This document shows positions 1 to 8,829 of a stretch of 64,000 bases of DNA, in pieces. This stretch comes from a virus: IMG/VR virus record IMGVR_UViG_3300009507_000014, positions 1 to 64,000 of that record; one strand, 5' to 3'. The notes beneath the pieces were generated by a model that ran no database searches, was not told the DNA's origin, and saw only the letters and a program-made list of their open reading frames with translations. How positions within the stretch are numbered: position 1 is the stretch's first letter; every line of letters begins with the position of its first letter. A program made the translations under genes and the position numbers.

Positions 1-125
1 AAATAATCTCTATCGGCGAAAGAACTTTTGGCCATCCTGAGAAAAAAAAAGCTGGCGGCTGAACTTTTCTATTCGCGAAAGAGATTATTTCTATTCGTGA
101 AAGAACTTTTGACGGCTGAGAAAAA
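1..125. repeat. Dispersed intergenic repeat tract (window edge)
   Basis: AT-rich non-coding tract built from pieces such as TATCGGCGAAAGAACTTTTG, CTATTCGCGAAAGAG and poly-A runs followed by GCTGGCGGCTGAAC. The same pieces recur at 23.2, 34.5, 48.0 and 50.0-50.4 kb. It continues past the left edge of the window, so its full size is unknown. No credible reading frame lies in it. Confidence 0.85.
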
Positions 126-149
126 AAAACCCTCGGCGGCGGCGACTGT

Positions 150-371
150 TCAAAAATGGACAAGGTCTACATCGTAGGCATGGTACCGCGGCCCGGCATG
201 TGTCCTACCTTCCCATTTGGTGCGGTCGACTCGAAAGCGGACCGTGACCCAAGTCTCCTCCAGTGCCTGAGGCGCAACGTCTTCCAGTAGAGCGTAGTAC
301 TGTGGTCCTTCTTTGGTTTGTATGGCCACCGCCCGTTTACCCTGGGTAATGATGTATCCATAGTAGAGCAT
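150..371 (-). CDS. Hypothetical protein, 73 aa
   Basis: Small reading frame of unknown function. The longer version of this frame starts at a TTG; the first ATG is at 371 and gives MLYYGYIITQ. A TATATAAT element lies about 20 bases upstream on the minus strand, and the gene diverges from the next gene across a short AT-rich gap. The protein is rich in Tyr, Thr and Val and may be a small beta protein. No motif recognised. It is the first gene after a repeat tract. Confidence 0.5.
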   Translation of the reverse strand: MLYYGYIITQGKRAVAIQTKEGPQYYALLEDVAPQALEETWVTVRFRVDRTKWEGRTHAGPRYHAYDVDLVHF

Positions 372-431
372 TGTATCCAATGATGTAGATTATATACTGT
401 ACGAAAATAAAATATAAAAGTTAGGTTATAT

Positions 432-737
432 ATGTCAATGTCGTACGATGCTTTTTTACGGTACCGTGGGGGGTCGATACAAAACGCGACGCGCGACGAT
501 GCCTACCAGTATATACTCGAACACGGCAAGTATGGGTGTGTGTGGTATTATTTGTGGTGTGAACCGTCGCGGGACGCGTTTTGGAAGGCCGTGTACTGGA
601 CGGAGCAGCTCGAGTTTGACGACTTGACGTTGCACGCACGTTGTTCGACACTGCGCAGGGCCCGCCGTGAGTGGCGGCGCTTTCAGATGCACGTGGAGCC
701 CGTCTTGCCGTCGGTTCCTCCGCTGCCGAGCCTATAG
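432..737 (+). CDS. Hypothetical protein, 101 aa
   Basis: Short aromatic- and Arg-rich protein with no recognisable domain. It starts MSMSYDAFLRYRGG directly after a TTATATATG element, so the promoter and start lie within about 15 bases. It ends in a Pro-rich tail. Its last bases overlap the end of the convergent gene on the other strand. Function unknown. Confidence 0.5.
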   Translation: MSMSYDAFLRYRGGSIQNATRDDAYQYILEHGKYGCVWYYLWCEPSRDAFWKAVYWTEQLEFDDLTLHARCSTLRRARREWRRFQMHVEPVLPSVPPLPSL

Positions 738-1454
738 AAAATGTTTGGCGTAATGGTGGACGAATTGTATGACGTGCGTGAGAATTTGCTGTTTGCTGGC
801 GTCTTCATGTATTTCGTCGATAGTTTTGGTGTTGGCAAAGGGGTTGGGTACGCTGGTTTCAATGGATGTTTCATAGTTTTCGATGACGCTGCGTATGTAG
901 GCAAATAATGTGAAGCTGTCTATGGCGTTTTCGGCACCCAGTTCAGTGGCTGGGGCCATGACGTGCGATACCCACCCGGTATAGAGCGCGTTGTCCGGCA
1001 CGTGTTCCGTTTTTTGCTTCTTATCCTGTTTTCGGGCTCGTATAGCCCTGGAGCCGCCGCTGCGTTTGGACCGCTTTTGCGCGACGAAATCGTCGGGAAT
1101 GAATGGCAACACGACGGTCGTGGTTTCTGTGAGTCGCACGCGGATGCGGTTATTGTTGGGAATGCTGTGTATGTTGATGTTTCGAAAGCAGTGTGAATAC
1201 AGGCGTTTTGGCAGCTGAACGAAGATGTTATTTGAGCCCAGAACCTTGTGGTTGTAGGTGTTGGTGTCTTTGATATGTGTGATGAAAACATTTTCGGCAT
1301 TGACTTGTGACCGCAGGTCTCTCGACCTTGTGCTGCATTGTAGTTTGACTCCTGGATAAACGACGCGTTCGTCTTTGTCGTCGTCACGAGGTAGTTTTTT
1401 GTTGTACCATCTCGTAAAACTTTCCTGTCTCAGAGGCGGTAGAGTAAAGTCCAT
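732..1454 (-). CDS. Hypothetical protein, 240 aa
   Basis: Unrecognised protein beginning MDFTLPPLRQESFTRWYN. The middle carries a strongly basic stretch (QKRSKRSGGSRAIRARKQDK) that could be a nuclear localisation or nucleic-acid-binding segment; the C-terminal third looks helical. It diverges from the D5-like helicase, with an AT-rich gap of about 120 bases between the two starts. It could be a replication accessory protein given that neighbour, but this is only positional. Confidence 0.6.
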   Translation of the reverse strand: MDFTLPPLRQESFTRWYNKKLPRDDDKDERVVYPGVKLQCSTRSRDLRSQVNAENVFITHIKDTNTYNHKVLGSNNIFVQLPKRLYSHCFRNINIHSIPNNNRIRVRLTETTTVVLPFIPDDFVAQKRSKRSGGSRAIRARKQDKKQKTEHVPDNALYTGWVSHVMAPATELGAENAIDSFTLFAYIRSVIENYETSIETSVPNPFANTKTIDEIHEDASKQQILTHVIQFVHHYAKHFL

Positions 1455-1577
1455 GTGATTTTCTAACTGTATAAAATTTAAATATGTATTCTCCTAAGTT
1501 TCGAAACTGGATTTTATCTTGTTTTTCGCATATGTTTCGATAAAAATATTTTGGCTGTCAGATAGTATAAACTCAGA

Positions 1578-4500
1578 ATGGCAACCAGTACTATGGAAAA
1601 GTTAGCAATGTGGGGCCATAATACACATTGCCGTTCCAAGGGTCAAATTCAAGTTCCAGCGAGTCCAAGTGGTACTATTCATAGCTACGTGTGCTATACG
1701 GTCCCACGGTCCATGCTTCGGCAAGCCGCTTCGTTGTTTTCTGACGTGCGGCATACGGAGTTGGAATCTCGCTACGATGAAATCACGCTGCAGTTGTTTC
1801 TTCAGATGTTGTACCGTACGGCCAACCTGGAGGACGACGCGTTGACCAAAGTCGACGTGTTCCCGTATATGAAGGCGTGGCTCGAGTGGATTCCCTCGTC
1901 GACCCTGCCCGACAACGCCGTCGCCTACCGAATTCATGCGGTGTCGCTGCATCCCAAGGTCAATTTCGGCGTTGCGTTGTCTAGCATGCTGTACGAAACG
2001 CAGCAAATGCACCACGAGTCGGTGACGCGCAAACAAAACTCGCGCAAAACCGACCCTATTTCTGGGCTACAATCCTACCAAAAATGGATGCGCGTCCAAG
2101 GTATGGAAATGTACGTGCGTACCATCTGTGACCGTTACTCCAAGTCTCAAGATTTTACGGACCGCCTCGACGCGATTCTCAATCCCAAAATCTCGATAAG
2201 TGACCCGCAGAATGCCGCTCATCCCGAATCCGTGTTTAATTTGGAGCGTGCCCTCAAGGCAACGCCGGAAACGGCCGACCCGGCTTATTGCCAACGTAGC
2301 AACTACACCATGGGCGAGGTCGGCATGCCGGTGAGCCAGCTCTTCTTTTGCAACGATAAGCACGTACTGCGCCTGACGCCGTCGCAGCTGCATCCCAAAG
2401 TCTTTTGTGCCAAGTATTTGCCCGATTTCCAGCTTTGGATTGAGACGCAAAAGGCACTGCCGCCCAAAGTCCTGGGTGTATCCGAGTACGACCCGGATTG
2501 TCAGAACGAGTATGACGTTCGCACGCCGCAAGACATCGAGCGTGCGCGTCTGCAGGGTATGGCAGACCGTTCGGCTTTCGCCGAACTGGCCACACAGGCC
2601 AAGGCGACCTATATGGCGACGTGTGCTCCTCTCGAGGGTACAGAAGCGTATGACCAAGCGTACGCCGACTACCAGGGTTGGGCGTGCCGCGCGATGGCCA
2701 CCCAGTGCCTGGACCCTGACGCCTGCATTTCGGAAGTCGGGTCTAAAATTCTCATGTGGCGCCAGAAAAACGCCATGGCCATCGAGCACGTCATCACAGA
2801 CCCCACCCTGAGCGTCTTCGGCAACCGCGTAATTGCTCTCATGGAGGGGTACGAGCAGTACTATCTTATCTCGACAGCACATCGTATGATGTATCTGGTC
2901 CAACACGCGCGCTACGACGCGTTTCGGCGTGATTTTGGCCTCCACTTCAACTGCTTTCAGGCCGGCGACGGTGCGACGTCCAAGTCGTTTCTGTTCAAGT
3001 TGATGGAGTGGATGTCCATTCCCGGTTCGGTCGAGGTGCTCAGCTACCAAACGGGCAAATCGGACGCTGTAGACGGTAACAAGAACGACGTCTGTACCGT
3101 GTGTCACGAGGCACCACCTGGGATGTTTCGCACGTCCAAGAACCCCAACGCCGACTCGAGTCAGGAGGCAATGTTCAAGGAAAAGCTCACGCGCCAAGAG
3201 GTCACGTGTAAAACATTTGTGCTGGATGAAGCCACCGGCAAACGGTCGTCACGCGTCACTAAATCCGAGTGTGTTGGTGTTTGGATGGGTGCGACCAACG
3301 ACCCACCGTCCGAAGTCGAAGAGGCGCTCAAGACGCGCTTCTTTTGGGGCAATTTTGAGCAGCAGCGCCGTCCCGGTCGCGATATTGACGACTGTATGAA
3401 TGGCGAGCGCATGATGTCGACAGCGGACAAGGCGCACCGCAAGCGTATGTTCCAGGAGGGTATGGAGGAACAGTACCGCGTTTTTCTGGTGGAAAAAAAC
3501 ATCTGGTGCGGTGTTATTCGCGACGTGGATACGACGGCCTGCAACATTCTCATCCCGCGTTTCAAATCCAAAATGTCGAAAAGTTCAATTATTCGACCCG
3601 GGCCGCGTGACTGGGAACGCGTCAAAATTTTCGCCCGTAATCAGGCGATTGTAACCGCCATCGAAACCGTATTTAACATGCCCGGTGGAGAACACTACGG
3701 CGAAGAGTTTGAAGAAAAGCATGTGCCCAGTTTGGAGCCTCATTTGCGCGTGACGGAGGAAATGGTCGTCTTTACTCTGTCGCTGTTGGCCGACCAGTTT
3801 CGGTCGCCGATTGAGCATAAAATTCTCAATACCATTTGGTTGATGGAAAAGGCCAACCCGACGACGTGCACACCGAACCAGGAAACCGGCTGCAACTACC
3901 TCAAGTTGCCGCGCCTCCGACAACTGGCCAAAAATGTTAGTTCACGCATGCCCATTGAAAGGGGCCGCACCTCGACGAATAATATCGAAGACTTTCTGAA
4001 CCGTATGACGAGACACACCATTCGGTGTCGCAATTTCAGACCCAAAACGGTCGGAGCAGACGTCGCAACAGACAACTACCCAGTTCCCAACGACTCTGGC
4101 ACTGAGCGCCAACAGACGTCGTGCATCATTACACACGAAGGAGTGTTCATCCATATGCACCATATCCTCGCCCACGCCTGCGACAGTTCCGACAGTGTCT
4201 TTGATACGCTCGCATCGGAAACGCACGCCTATTCCGACAGTAAACGGCTCATCACGGCCACGCCACTTGGACCCAAGTGGTACCATGCCTTTAAAGTCAT
4301 TGAACGCACTGCCGGTGGCAAGGGCCTGGACTATCATAACGTACTGTGGAACACGTCAACGTCGCGTTGGATTACACAGACCCCCGAAGAGACGGCCAAT
4401 ACGCGTAAGAGCTCGGGGTACAGCATCAATTGCGACATCGACGAGCATGTCGCAAAACGTCTGAGCAAACGCATCGGAAAGTTGGCCGCGACGCCGGCCC

Positions 4501-4664
4501 AAGTCATGCAAAAGTGCGTCTCGGCCGAGACATACGAACGGCCACCCATCCAGTACCCCACTACGTTTATCCAAGAAATGTCCATGCGCAAGAAACGGAT
4601 GCGTGACAGTAGCAATGAAGACGCCGCACCACCGCCAAAAAAAGTCATCACTTGCTCAGACTAA
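1578..4664 (+). CDS. D5-like superfamily 3 helicase (replicative helicase-primase)
   Basis: Large 1028-residue protein with an SF3 helicase core. The P-loop AGDGATSKS lies at residues 462-470, a Walker B-like DVCTVCHE at 504-511, and a motif C-like WMGATNDPP followed by an Arg-finger-like RFFWGNF about 60-80 residues later. Enzymes of this family (vaccinia D5, herpes-unrelated NCLDV primase-helicases) are ring helicases that unwind DNA ahead of the fork. The P-loop departs from GxxxxGK[ST]: the Gly before Lys is Ser. I could not see a clear AEP primase domain in the N-terminal 400 residues, so primase activity is unproven. The C-terminus is basic (KKRMRD, PPPKK), like a nuclear signal. The ATG follows TATAAAC by about 12 bases. 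Confidence 0.88.
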   Translation: MATSTMEKLAMWGHNTHCRSKGQIQVPASPSGTIHSYVCYTVPRSMLRQAASLFSDVRHTELESRYDEITLQLFLQMLYRTANLEDDALTKVDVFPYMKAWLEWIPSSTLPDNAVAYRIHAVSLHPKVNFGVALSSMLYETQQMHHESVTRKQNSRKTDPISGLQSYQKWMRVQGMEMYVRTICDRYSKSQDFTDRLDAILNPKISISDPQNAAHPESVFNLERALKATPETADPAYCQRSNYTMGEVGMPVSQLFFCNDKHVLRLTPSQLHPKVFCAKYLPDFQLWIETQKALPPKVLGVSEYDPDCQNEYDVRTPQDIERARLQGMADRSAFAELATQAKATYMATCAPLEGTEAYDQAYADYQGWACRAMATQCLDPDACISEVGSKILMWRQKNAMAIEHVITDPTLSVFGNRVIALMEGYEQYYLISTAHRMMYLVQHARYDAFRRDFGLHFNCFQAGDGATSKSFLFKLMEWMSIPGSVEVLSYQTGKSDAVDGNKNDVCTVCHEAPPGMFRTSKNPNADSSQEAMFKEKLTRQEVTCKTFVLDEATGKRSSRVTKSECVGVWMGATNDPPSEVEEALKTRFFWGNFEQQRRPGRDIDDCMNGERMMSTADKAHRKRMFQEGMEEQYRVFLVEKNIWCGVIRDVDTTACNILIPRFKSKMSKSSIIRPGPRDWERVKIFARNQAIVTAIETVFNMPGGEHYGEEFEEKHVPSLEPHLRVTEEMVVFTLSLLADQFRSPIEHKILNTIWLMEKANPTTCTPNQETGCNYLKLPRLRQLAKNVSSRMPIERGRTSTNNIEDFLNRMTRHTIRCRNFRPKTVGADVATDNYPVPNDSGTERQQTSCIITHEGVFIHMHHILAHACDSSDSVFDTLASETHAYSDSKRLITATPLGPKWYHAFKVIERTAGGKGLDYHNVLWNTSTSRWITQTPEETANTRKSSGYSINCDIDEHVAKRLSKRIGKLAATPAQVMQKCVSAETYERPPIQYPTTFIQEMSMRKKRMRDSSNEDAAPPPKKVITCSD

Positions 4665-4723
4665 AAAATCCAAGAGGTCCATAAAAACATCTATAATAGT
4701 TTGTATTATTTTTATAAAAACAC

Positions 4724-6310
4724 ATGTGTGGTATTCTAGCACTCTTCGGTTCGCAGGTACCGTCTCTGGAAACACTTCACCGCCGCGGCCCTGACGAAAC
4801 GGGCACATGGACCGGAGACAAGGTATTTTTGGGACACACACGCCTGTCTATCGTACAACCCGAGGCGGGTCCCCAGCCTATTCTCTGGAAAGATTGGGTG
4901 CTTGTCATTAATGGTGAAATATACAATGCTGGCGTCTGCGAAAACACGACAGATTGCTACATTGTCCCACCACTCCTCGAAAAACACGGACCTCTTGCAC
5001 CGTGTCATATGGACGGCATCTTTTCCTTTGTAGCCTACCACAAGACGCGCAAGATATTCATCGTGGCGCGCGACGCGATTGGCGTGACGCCGCTTTACAT
5101 GGGCGTGGGCGAAGGCGGCATGTGCTTCTCATCGCTACTGGCGGCGATTCCGCGCAATATGTCAACCAAAGTCGTACCACCAGGGTATTCCACCGAATGT
5201 ACCATCGGCAGCACCCCAATATTTACAGCGTGGAGTCCGCCGTTCAACCCCTGGGCCGATTTGTCACTGGTCGTCCCAGACGCCGACAGACTCATACAAA
5301 CCATGGCAACGGCCGTACAAAAACGCATCACGCTCGGAGACGTGCCCTGGGGGGTTCTTCTCTCCGGCGGACTCGACTCGACCATTGTTGCGGCCCTTGC
5401 GTGCCGCTTGGCGTCAAAAAGGCCCGATTATCCACGCGTACATACCTTTTGCACCGGTCTGAGCGATTCGCCGGACGTGCATTGGGCCGAGCAAGTCGCT
5501 CACGAGTTAGGAACGCACCATACGTCGGTGATATACACGGTGGAAGAAGCGGTGGCCGCCGTGCCGGAGGTCGTTCGGGCCGTCGAGACGTACGACGTGA
5601 CCACCATTCGTGCGGCGACACCCATGTGGCTGTTGGCCCGTGCTATTCAGCGCCGCGGCATCAAAATGGTGTTGAGCGGCGAGGGTTCAGATGAACTGTT
5701 CGCGGGGTACCTGTACAACCTATACTGCCCGTCGGAACGTCACATGGCGGACGAATGCGTGCGCAAAATGGAACAGTTGCACTCGTACGACTGCGCCCGT
5801 GCCAATAAATCGATGGGCGATTGGGGCGTTGAGACGCGCGTACCGTTTTTGGACCGTGCCGTGGTGGATTTTGCGATGAATCAATTGCATCCCCGCTACA
5901 AATTATCTGGCACGCATCCCGACGGAAAACGAGCAGAAAAGTGGTGGCTGCGCGACGTGTTTCGCCGGCGCATTCCCGCGTGCGTCGTCGACCGCACCAA
6001 GGCGCAATTTTCCGACGCTGTCGGGGCAGGTCACATCGTGGCTCTCAAGGCACATGCCGAAACATTTGTCTCGGACGACATGATGACACGGGCCAAGCGA
6101 CGTTTCCCCTACAATACACCCACTACAAAAGAGGCGTACTGGTACCGCCACTTGTTTGCAACTCAATTTCCCCAACACGATTCCGAAAAGACGGTACTTT
6201 TTTCACCCAATTCCATCGCCTGTTCCACGGGAGACGCATCGACTTGGCACGAAAATTTTCAAAGGTGTCTGGATCCATCTGGAGAAGCAATCCACGCAGC
6301 ATTTGCATGA
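4724..6310 (+). CDS. asnB: Glutamine-hydrolysing asparagine synthase
   Basis: 528-residue class B asparagine synthetase: aspartate + glutamine + ATP gives asparagine + glutamate. The N-terminal MCGILALFG places the nucleophilic Cys at residue 2 after Met removal, as in class II glutamine amidotransferases. The synthetase half holds the pyrophosphate loop SGGLDS (214-219) and the SGEGSDELF motif (318-326). Length matches cellular enzymes (about 520-590). Asparagine synthases are known in some giant viruses, where they may supplement amino-acid supply during infection. A TTTATAAAAA element lies about 12 bases before the ATG. Downstream is an Alba-like gene on the same strand. Confidence 0.93.
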   Translation: MCGILALFGSQVPSLETLHRRGPDETGTWTGDKVFLGHTRLSIVQPEAGPQPILWKDWVLVINGEIYNAGVCENTTDCYIVPPLLEKHGPLAPCHMDGIFSFVAYHKTRKIFIVARDAIGVTPLYMGVGEGGMCFSSLLAAIPRNMSTKVVPPGYSTECTIGSTPIFTAWSPPFNPWADLSLVVPDADRLIQTMATAVQKRITLGDVPWGVLLSGGLDSTIVAALACRLASKRPDYPRVHTFCTGLSDSPDVHWAEQVAHELGTHHTSVIYTVEEAVAAVPEVVRAVETYDVTTIRAATPMWLLARAIQRRGIKMVLSGEGSDELFAGYLYNLYCPSERHMADECVRKMEQLHSYDCARANKSMGDWGVETRVPFLDRAVVDFAMNQLHPRYKLSGTHPDGKRAEKWWLRDVFRRRIPACVVDRTKAQFSDAVGAGHIVALKAHAETFVSDDMMTRAKRRFPYNTPTTKEAYWYRHLFATQFPQHDSEKTVLFSPNSIACSTGDASTWHENFQRCLDPSGEAIHAAFA

Positions 6311-6344
6311 AAAGACTATATAGATTCGGCCTGTCAAGAACATT

Positions 6345-6797
6345 ATGAATAAACAGGCGTGGGTCGACAAAATCAACGAGACGTTGGCCACACGCAACCA
6401 TTTTTTGGCGACCGTGCCAGCATGCAAGGCAACGGCGCTCATTTTTGCCTGTGACGTGTTTCGTCGGCGGAAACACGATGTCGATATCAACATCGAGGCT
6501 TCTGAGACGAACACGGCCATTTTGAAAGTGGTCGTCTCCAAAGCGACCAGTGCGGTGGAGTTTACAGTGCGGCGCGGCGACAATGCGCAGCAATATCTGA
6601 GCCAGGTTGGAGACGACATTGAAAAGATATCGGTGCGTGGATGTGGTACTGTTATTGTGACAGTCTTCGAAATTATTGAATGGGCCATTCATAATGGGTG
6701 GTTGATAGAAAAATCGTTCATGGGGACATTGACTCAAAATATAGGGAGGGGACCTCAGCGTAATACTACTTTTCATGCGGTACTTCGTAAAGGATGA
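6345..6797 (+). CDS. Alba-like nucleic-acid-binding protein
   Basis: 150-residue protein whose second half follows the Alba pattern by eye: a first strand VEFTVRRGDNAQQYL, then IEKISVRGCGTVIVTVFEII (compare archaeal Alba IVIKARGRAISKAVDTVEI), then a final strand TTFHAVLRKG. Alba-superfamily proteins bind DNA or RNA as dimers and compact genomes in archaea. The first 55 residues are an extra helical region. A TATATAG element lies 22-28 bases before the ATG. Calling Alba rests on a visual alignment of about 80 residues; a profile search would settle it. It could otherwise be an unrelated alpha/beta protein. Confidence 0.5.
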   Translation: MNKQAWVDKINETLATRNHFLATVPACKATALIFACDVFRRRKHDVDINIEASETNTAILKVVVSKATSAVEFTVRRGDNAQQYLSQVGDDIEKISVRGCGTVIVTVFEIIEWAIHNGWLIEKSFMGTLTQNIGRGPQRNTTFHAVLRKG

Positions 6798-6806
6798 TTT
6801 TTTTTT

Positions 6807-7277
6807 TTAATCTAAGGTTTTCGCCGTCGACATGTACGTGTCGAGACTTGTATGCAATGCTGCTTGTAATGTTCCAATAACGCGCCGGTATTCAAACCCG
6901 TGCTCATCAAAGTATCGACGTACACGTGACGCATGACTCTGCACCACGCGCGGCGTCACCGACGCCAGTATCGACAAAGGTACGCCTCGACGTTGCAACA
7001 GGCGCATCCCCCCCTCCACCCGCATGCAAGACATGGCGTCGTGGTCATGGTACCACAATATACACGCGTCCATATAAGGAATGAGCGAGGCGGCAAGGGC
7101 CGTGCAGAGCGGATGCATCGTACAGACCCAGAGACAGACGGTCACTGTGCCCTCGGTAGGTGTCCACCGGAACTTTTGAATCGAAGGTCGGACATCAAAT
7201 GTATATCCATACCCTTCCAGATTTTGCCGCGTCATCTCTGCAGACATGGTCGATAGAAGAAAAAGGTGAATGTCCAT
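6807..7277 (-). CDS. Hypothetical protein, degenerate small-GTPase-like pattern
   Basis: 156-residue protein of unknown function. Its spacing of hydrophobic strands resembles a Ras/Rab fold from switch I onward (VTVCLWVCTMH, DACILWYHDHDA, VPLSILASVTP), but it has no P-loop, no DTAG and no NKxD motif, so it could not bind GTP in the usual way. This is a weak impression. The next ATG (MSAEMTRQN) is 10 codons in and is an alternative start. It diverges from a doubtful small frame and converges with the Alba-like gene. Confidence 0.45.
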   Translation of the reverse strand: MDIHLFLLSTMSAEMTRQNLEGYGYTFDVRPSIQKFRWTPTEGTVTVCLWVCTMHPLCTALAASLIPYMDACILWYHDHDAMSCMRVEGGMRLLQRRGVPLSILASVTPRVVQSHASRVRRYFDEHGFEYRRVIGTLQAALHTSLDTYMSTAKTLD

Positions 7278-7345
7278 TTCAGGAAGAAAAACACATTAAA
7301 TACCTTTTTTTATAAACAGCACGCCAGTCAATCGCAACAAACATC

Positions 7346-7519
7346 ATGGACCAGCTCCGACAAACCTCTTCCCATTTCACAAGAAACAACTGTGCGCACG
7401 CTCGCGAAACGCATGGAACCCATACTACAAGCAATATACGACGCTTTAGAGGAGATAAAGGAACTACACGGCAGCGGCAATTAGCTCGCGGTCTTCTGAC
7501 CCGTCTTCGTCGATGGTGA
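7346..7519 (+). other. Doubtful small coding region with two competing frames
   Basis: A clear TATAAAC at 7311 is followed by the first ATG at 7346, which opens a 57-codon Arg-rich frame (MDQLRQTSSHFTRNN) of poor quality. A different frame over 7347-7484 reads like a real helical protein (TTVRTLAKRMEPILQAIYDA, ending ELHGSGN) but has no ATG before 7413. Either the gene is very short, or a base change or frameshift joins the two frames, or neither is translated. Its end overlaps the convergent membrane-protein gene. Confidence 0.2.
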
Positions 7520-7805
7520 ATGCGTCCATTGTATCGTCAAGTGTGCCGTGTTCCTCTTCGGTTTCTTCAAAGGTGGCATTCAGTTCGATTTCTTCTTCTT
7601 CGTCGACTTCTGTGTATCTCTTTTTGCGCCCGCAGTAAGTCTCGCAGCAGCGTTTCGTCGTTTCGTTGTGCACGAGAAACCAACTACAGCACATTATGAC
7701 GACCGCACTGACAACAACGGTAATGGCGACATAGACTAACGCGCCGGACTCCACCCATGGGTCGCTCATTGTTACAGTTGACGTCGTATTAGACGTGGAA
7801 TTCAT
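7464..7805 (-). CDS. Single-pass membrane protein with acidic tail
   Basis: 113 residues: an N-terminal Asn/Ser/Thr-rich ectodomain with possible N-glycosylation sites (NST, NTT), one transmembrane segment (about 24-46, VYVAITVVVSAVVIMCC), a Cys-rich basic juxtamembrane segment (KRCCETYCGRKKR) that could be palmitoylated, and a strongly acidic tail (VDEEEEIELNATFEETEEE). The layout suggests a type I/III envelope or endomembrane protein. A second Met at residue 13 (MSDPWVES) is an alternative start. It shares a divergent promoter region with the SMS-like gene, whose TATATA lies near 7830. Confidence 0.65.
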   Translation of the reverse strand: MNSTSNTTSTVTMSDPWVESGALVYVAITVVVSAVVIMCCSWFLVHNETTKRCCETYCGRKKRYTEVDEEEEIELNATFEETEEEHGTLDDTMDAFTIDEDGSEDRELIAAAV

Positions 7806-7857
7806 GGATTTACATTATCAAAATAAAGTATATAGTATGTTTTCAAAATCCACAATT

Positions 7858-8607
7858 ATGACTATTCGCTGGTTCCGTTGCCTGTTCATTTCCGTCGTCC
7901 TCGTATATTTGAACGTCGTGTTGTCCAATGTAATTTCTTGGCGCCAAACAGTTTATGCTCAAAATGGCACTTTGATGGCCCCGTTGCACGATAGTCTGTT
8001 TATTGATTGGTTTGGCGGCCACCAACTTCCGGCACAAGACATGTTTACGGTGCGTGACCTTGTCGACGTGTGTACCTTGGGATGGATAGGGATGGCGTCC
8101 ATCTTATGGTGGTTAGTAGGCACGCACGAACAGCTGACGCGCATCGTGGCGGCCGAAATGGTACTCGTCCCGTCGTTTGCCATCGCGCAGCTCATGACAG
8201 TGGTTCCCGACTCGACCCCAAATTGTCTGGAGACGTACGCCATTCCACGCGGCGAAGACACGTCTTGGATATTTTGGCGTTACCCGATGCGGACGTGTGG
8301 CAACATGTTGTGGTCGTCCGACTTGGCGCAGCTTCTCATTTTCGTACAATTGACCGACGACATGCTGCCGCCCCGCTGCTGGAAGTGGGTGCCCTGGTGC
8401 ATTTCGCGAGTTTGGGTGTTATTGACAATCGCACTTATTCTGACGTCGCGCTACCAATACAGTGTAGATGTCGTCGCCACATTGATCGTGGTCAAACTTA
8501 CCGTCACACACCCGTCCCTACACATGTTAGCGCGGCGTTGTTTTATAAAAGACTCGAACTATTTTGAACGCGTCCCCGTGCAAGAACTCCCAGAGCGGCG
8601 TATTTAA
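7858..8607 (+). CDS. Sphingomyelin-synthase/PAP2-like membrane protein, catalytic residues replaced
   Basis: 249-residue multi-pass membrane protein with about six hydrophobic segments. Two stretches resemble the lipid-phosphotransferase motifs of sphingomyelin synthases: CGNMLWSSD (147-155) against the family CGDxxxSGH, and RYQYSVDV (198-205) against HYTxDV. In both places the catalytic His is gone (Asp and Gln instead), though the downstream Asp is kept. If the relationship is right this is an inactive homologue, perhaps a lipid-binding or regulatory membrane protein. I chose the ATG at 7858 because a TATATAG lies at 7830; upstream in-frame ATGs sit on or before it. It could be an unrelated membrane protein. 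Confidence 0.6.
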   Translation: MTIRWFRCLFISVVLVYLNVVLSNVISWRQTVYAQNGTLMAPLHDSLFIDWFGGHQLPAQDMFTVRDLVDVCTLGWIGMASILWWLVGTHEQLTRIVAAEMVLVPSFAIAQLMTVVPDSTPNCLETYAIPRGEDTSWIFWRYPMRTCGNMLWSSDLAQLLIFVQLTDDMLPPRCWKWVPWCISRVWVLLTIALILTSRYQYSVDVVATLIVVKLTVTHPSLHMLARRCFIKDSNYFERVPVQELPERRI

Positions 8608-8628
8608 GCTTGTGACGATAGACACAAA

Positions 8629-8829
8629 ATGTCACAGCCCGTAGCAACCATGCAGCAACTGGTCCAATACTGGTCAGGACTCCAAGGAACAGCCACTGTA
8701 AAACGAACACGCGAGACACCCATGCAAGGTACGCAAGGCACGCAATCAAAGCGGCGATACGTCCGTGTCAAACCTCGCGAAACTCCAGGTGGCGCACAAA
8801 CGGACGAATGTCATCCTTCCAAATCCTAA
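8629..8829 (+). CDS. Small basic protein, 66 aa
   Basis: Starts MSQPVATMQQLVQYW and becomes basic and Gln/Thr/Gly-rich (TQGTQSKRRYVRVKPR). The segment MQQLVQYW has the spacing of a PCNA-binding box (hydrophobic at 4, aromatic pair at 7-8) but lacks the leading Gln, so this is only suggestive. A TATTTAAG at 8599 lies 28 bases before the ATG. Its 3' end overlaps the convergent F-box-like gene by 62 bases. Confidence 0.5.
   Translation: MSQPVATMQQLVQYWSGLQGTATVKRTRETPMQGTQGTQSKRRYVRVKPRETPGGAQTDECHPSKS

Noticed and set aside
2067-3197. Minus-strand frame of 376 aa inside the D5-like helicase
   Set aside because: Shadow frame; the plus strand carries clear SF3 motifs throughout.
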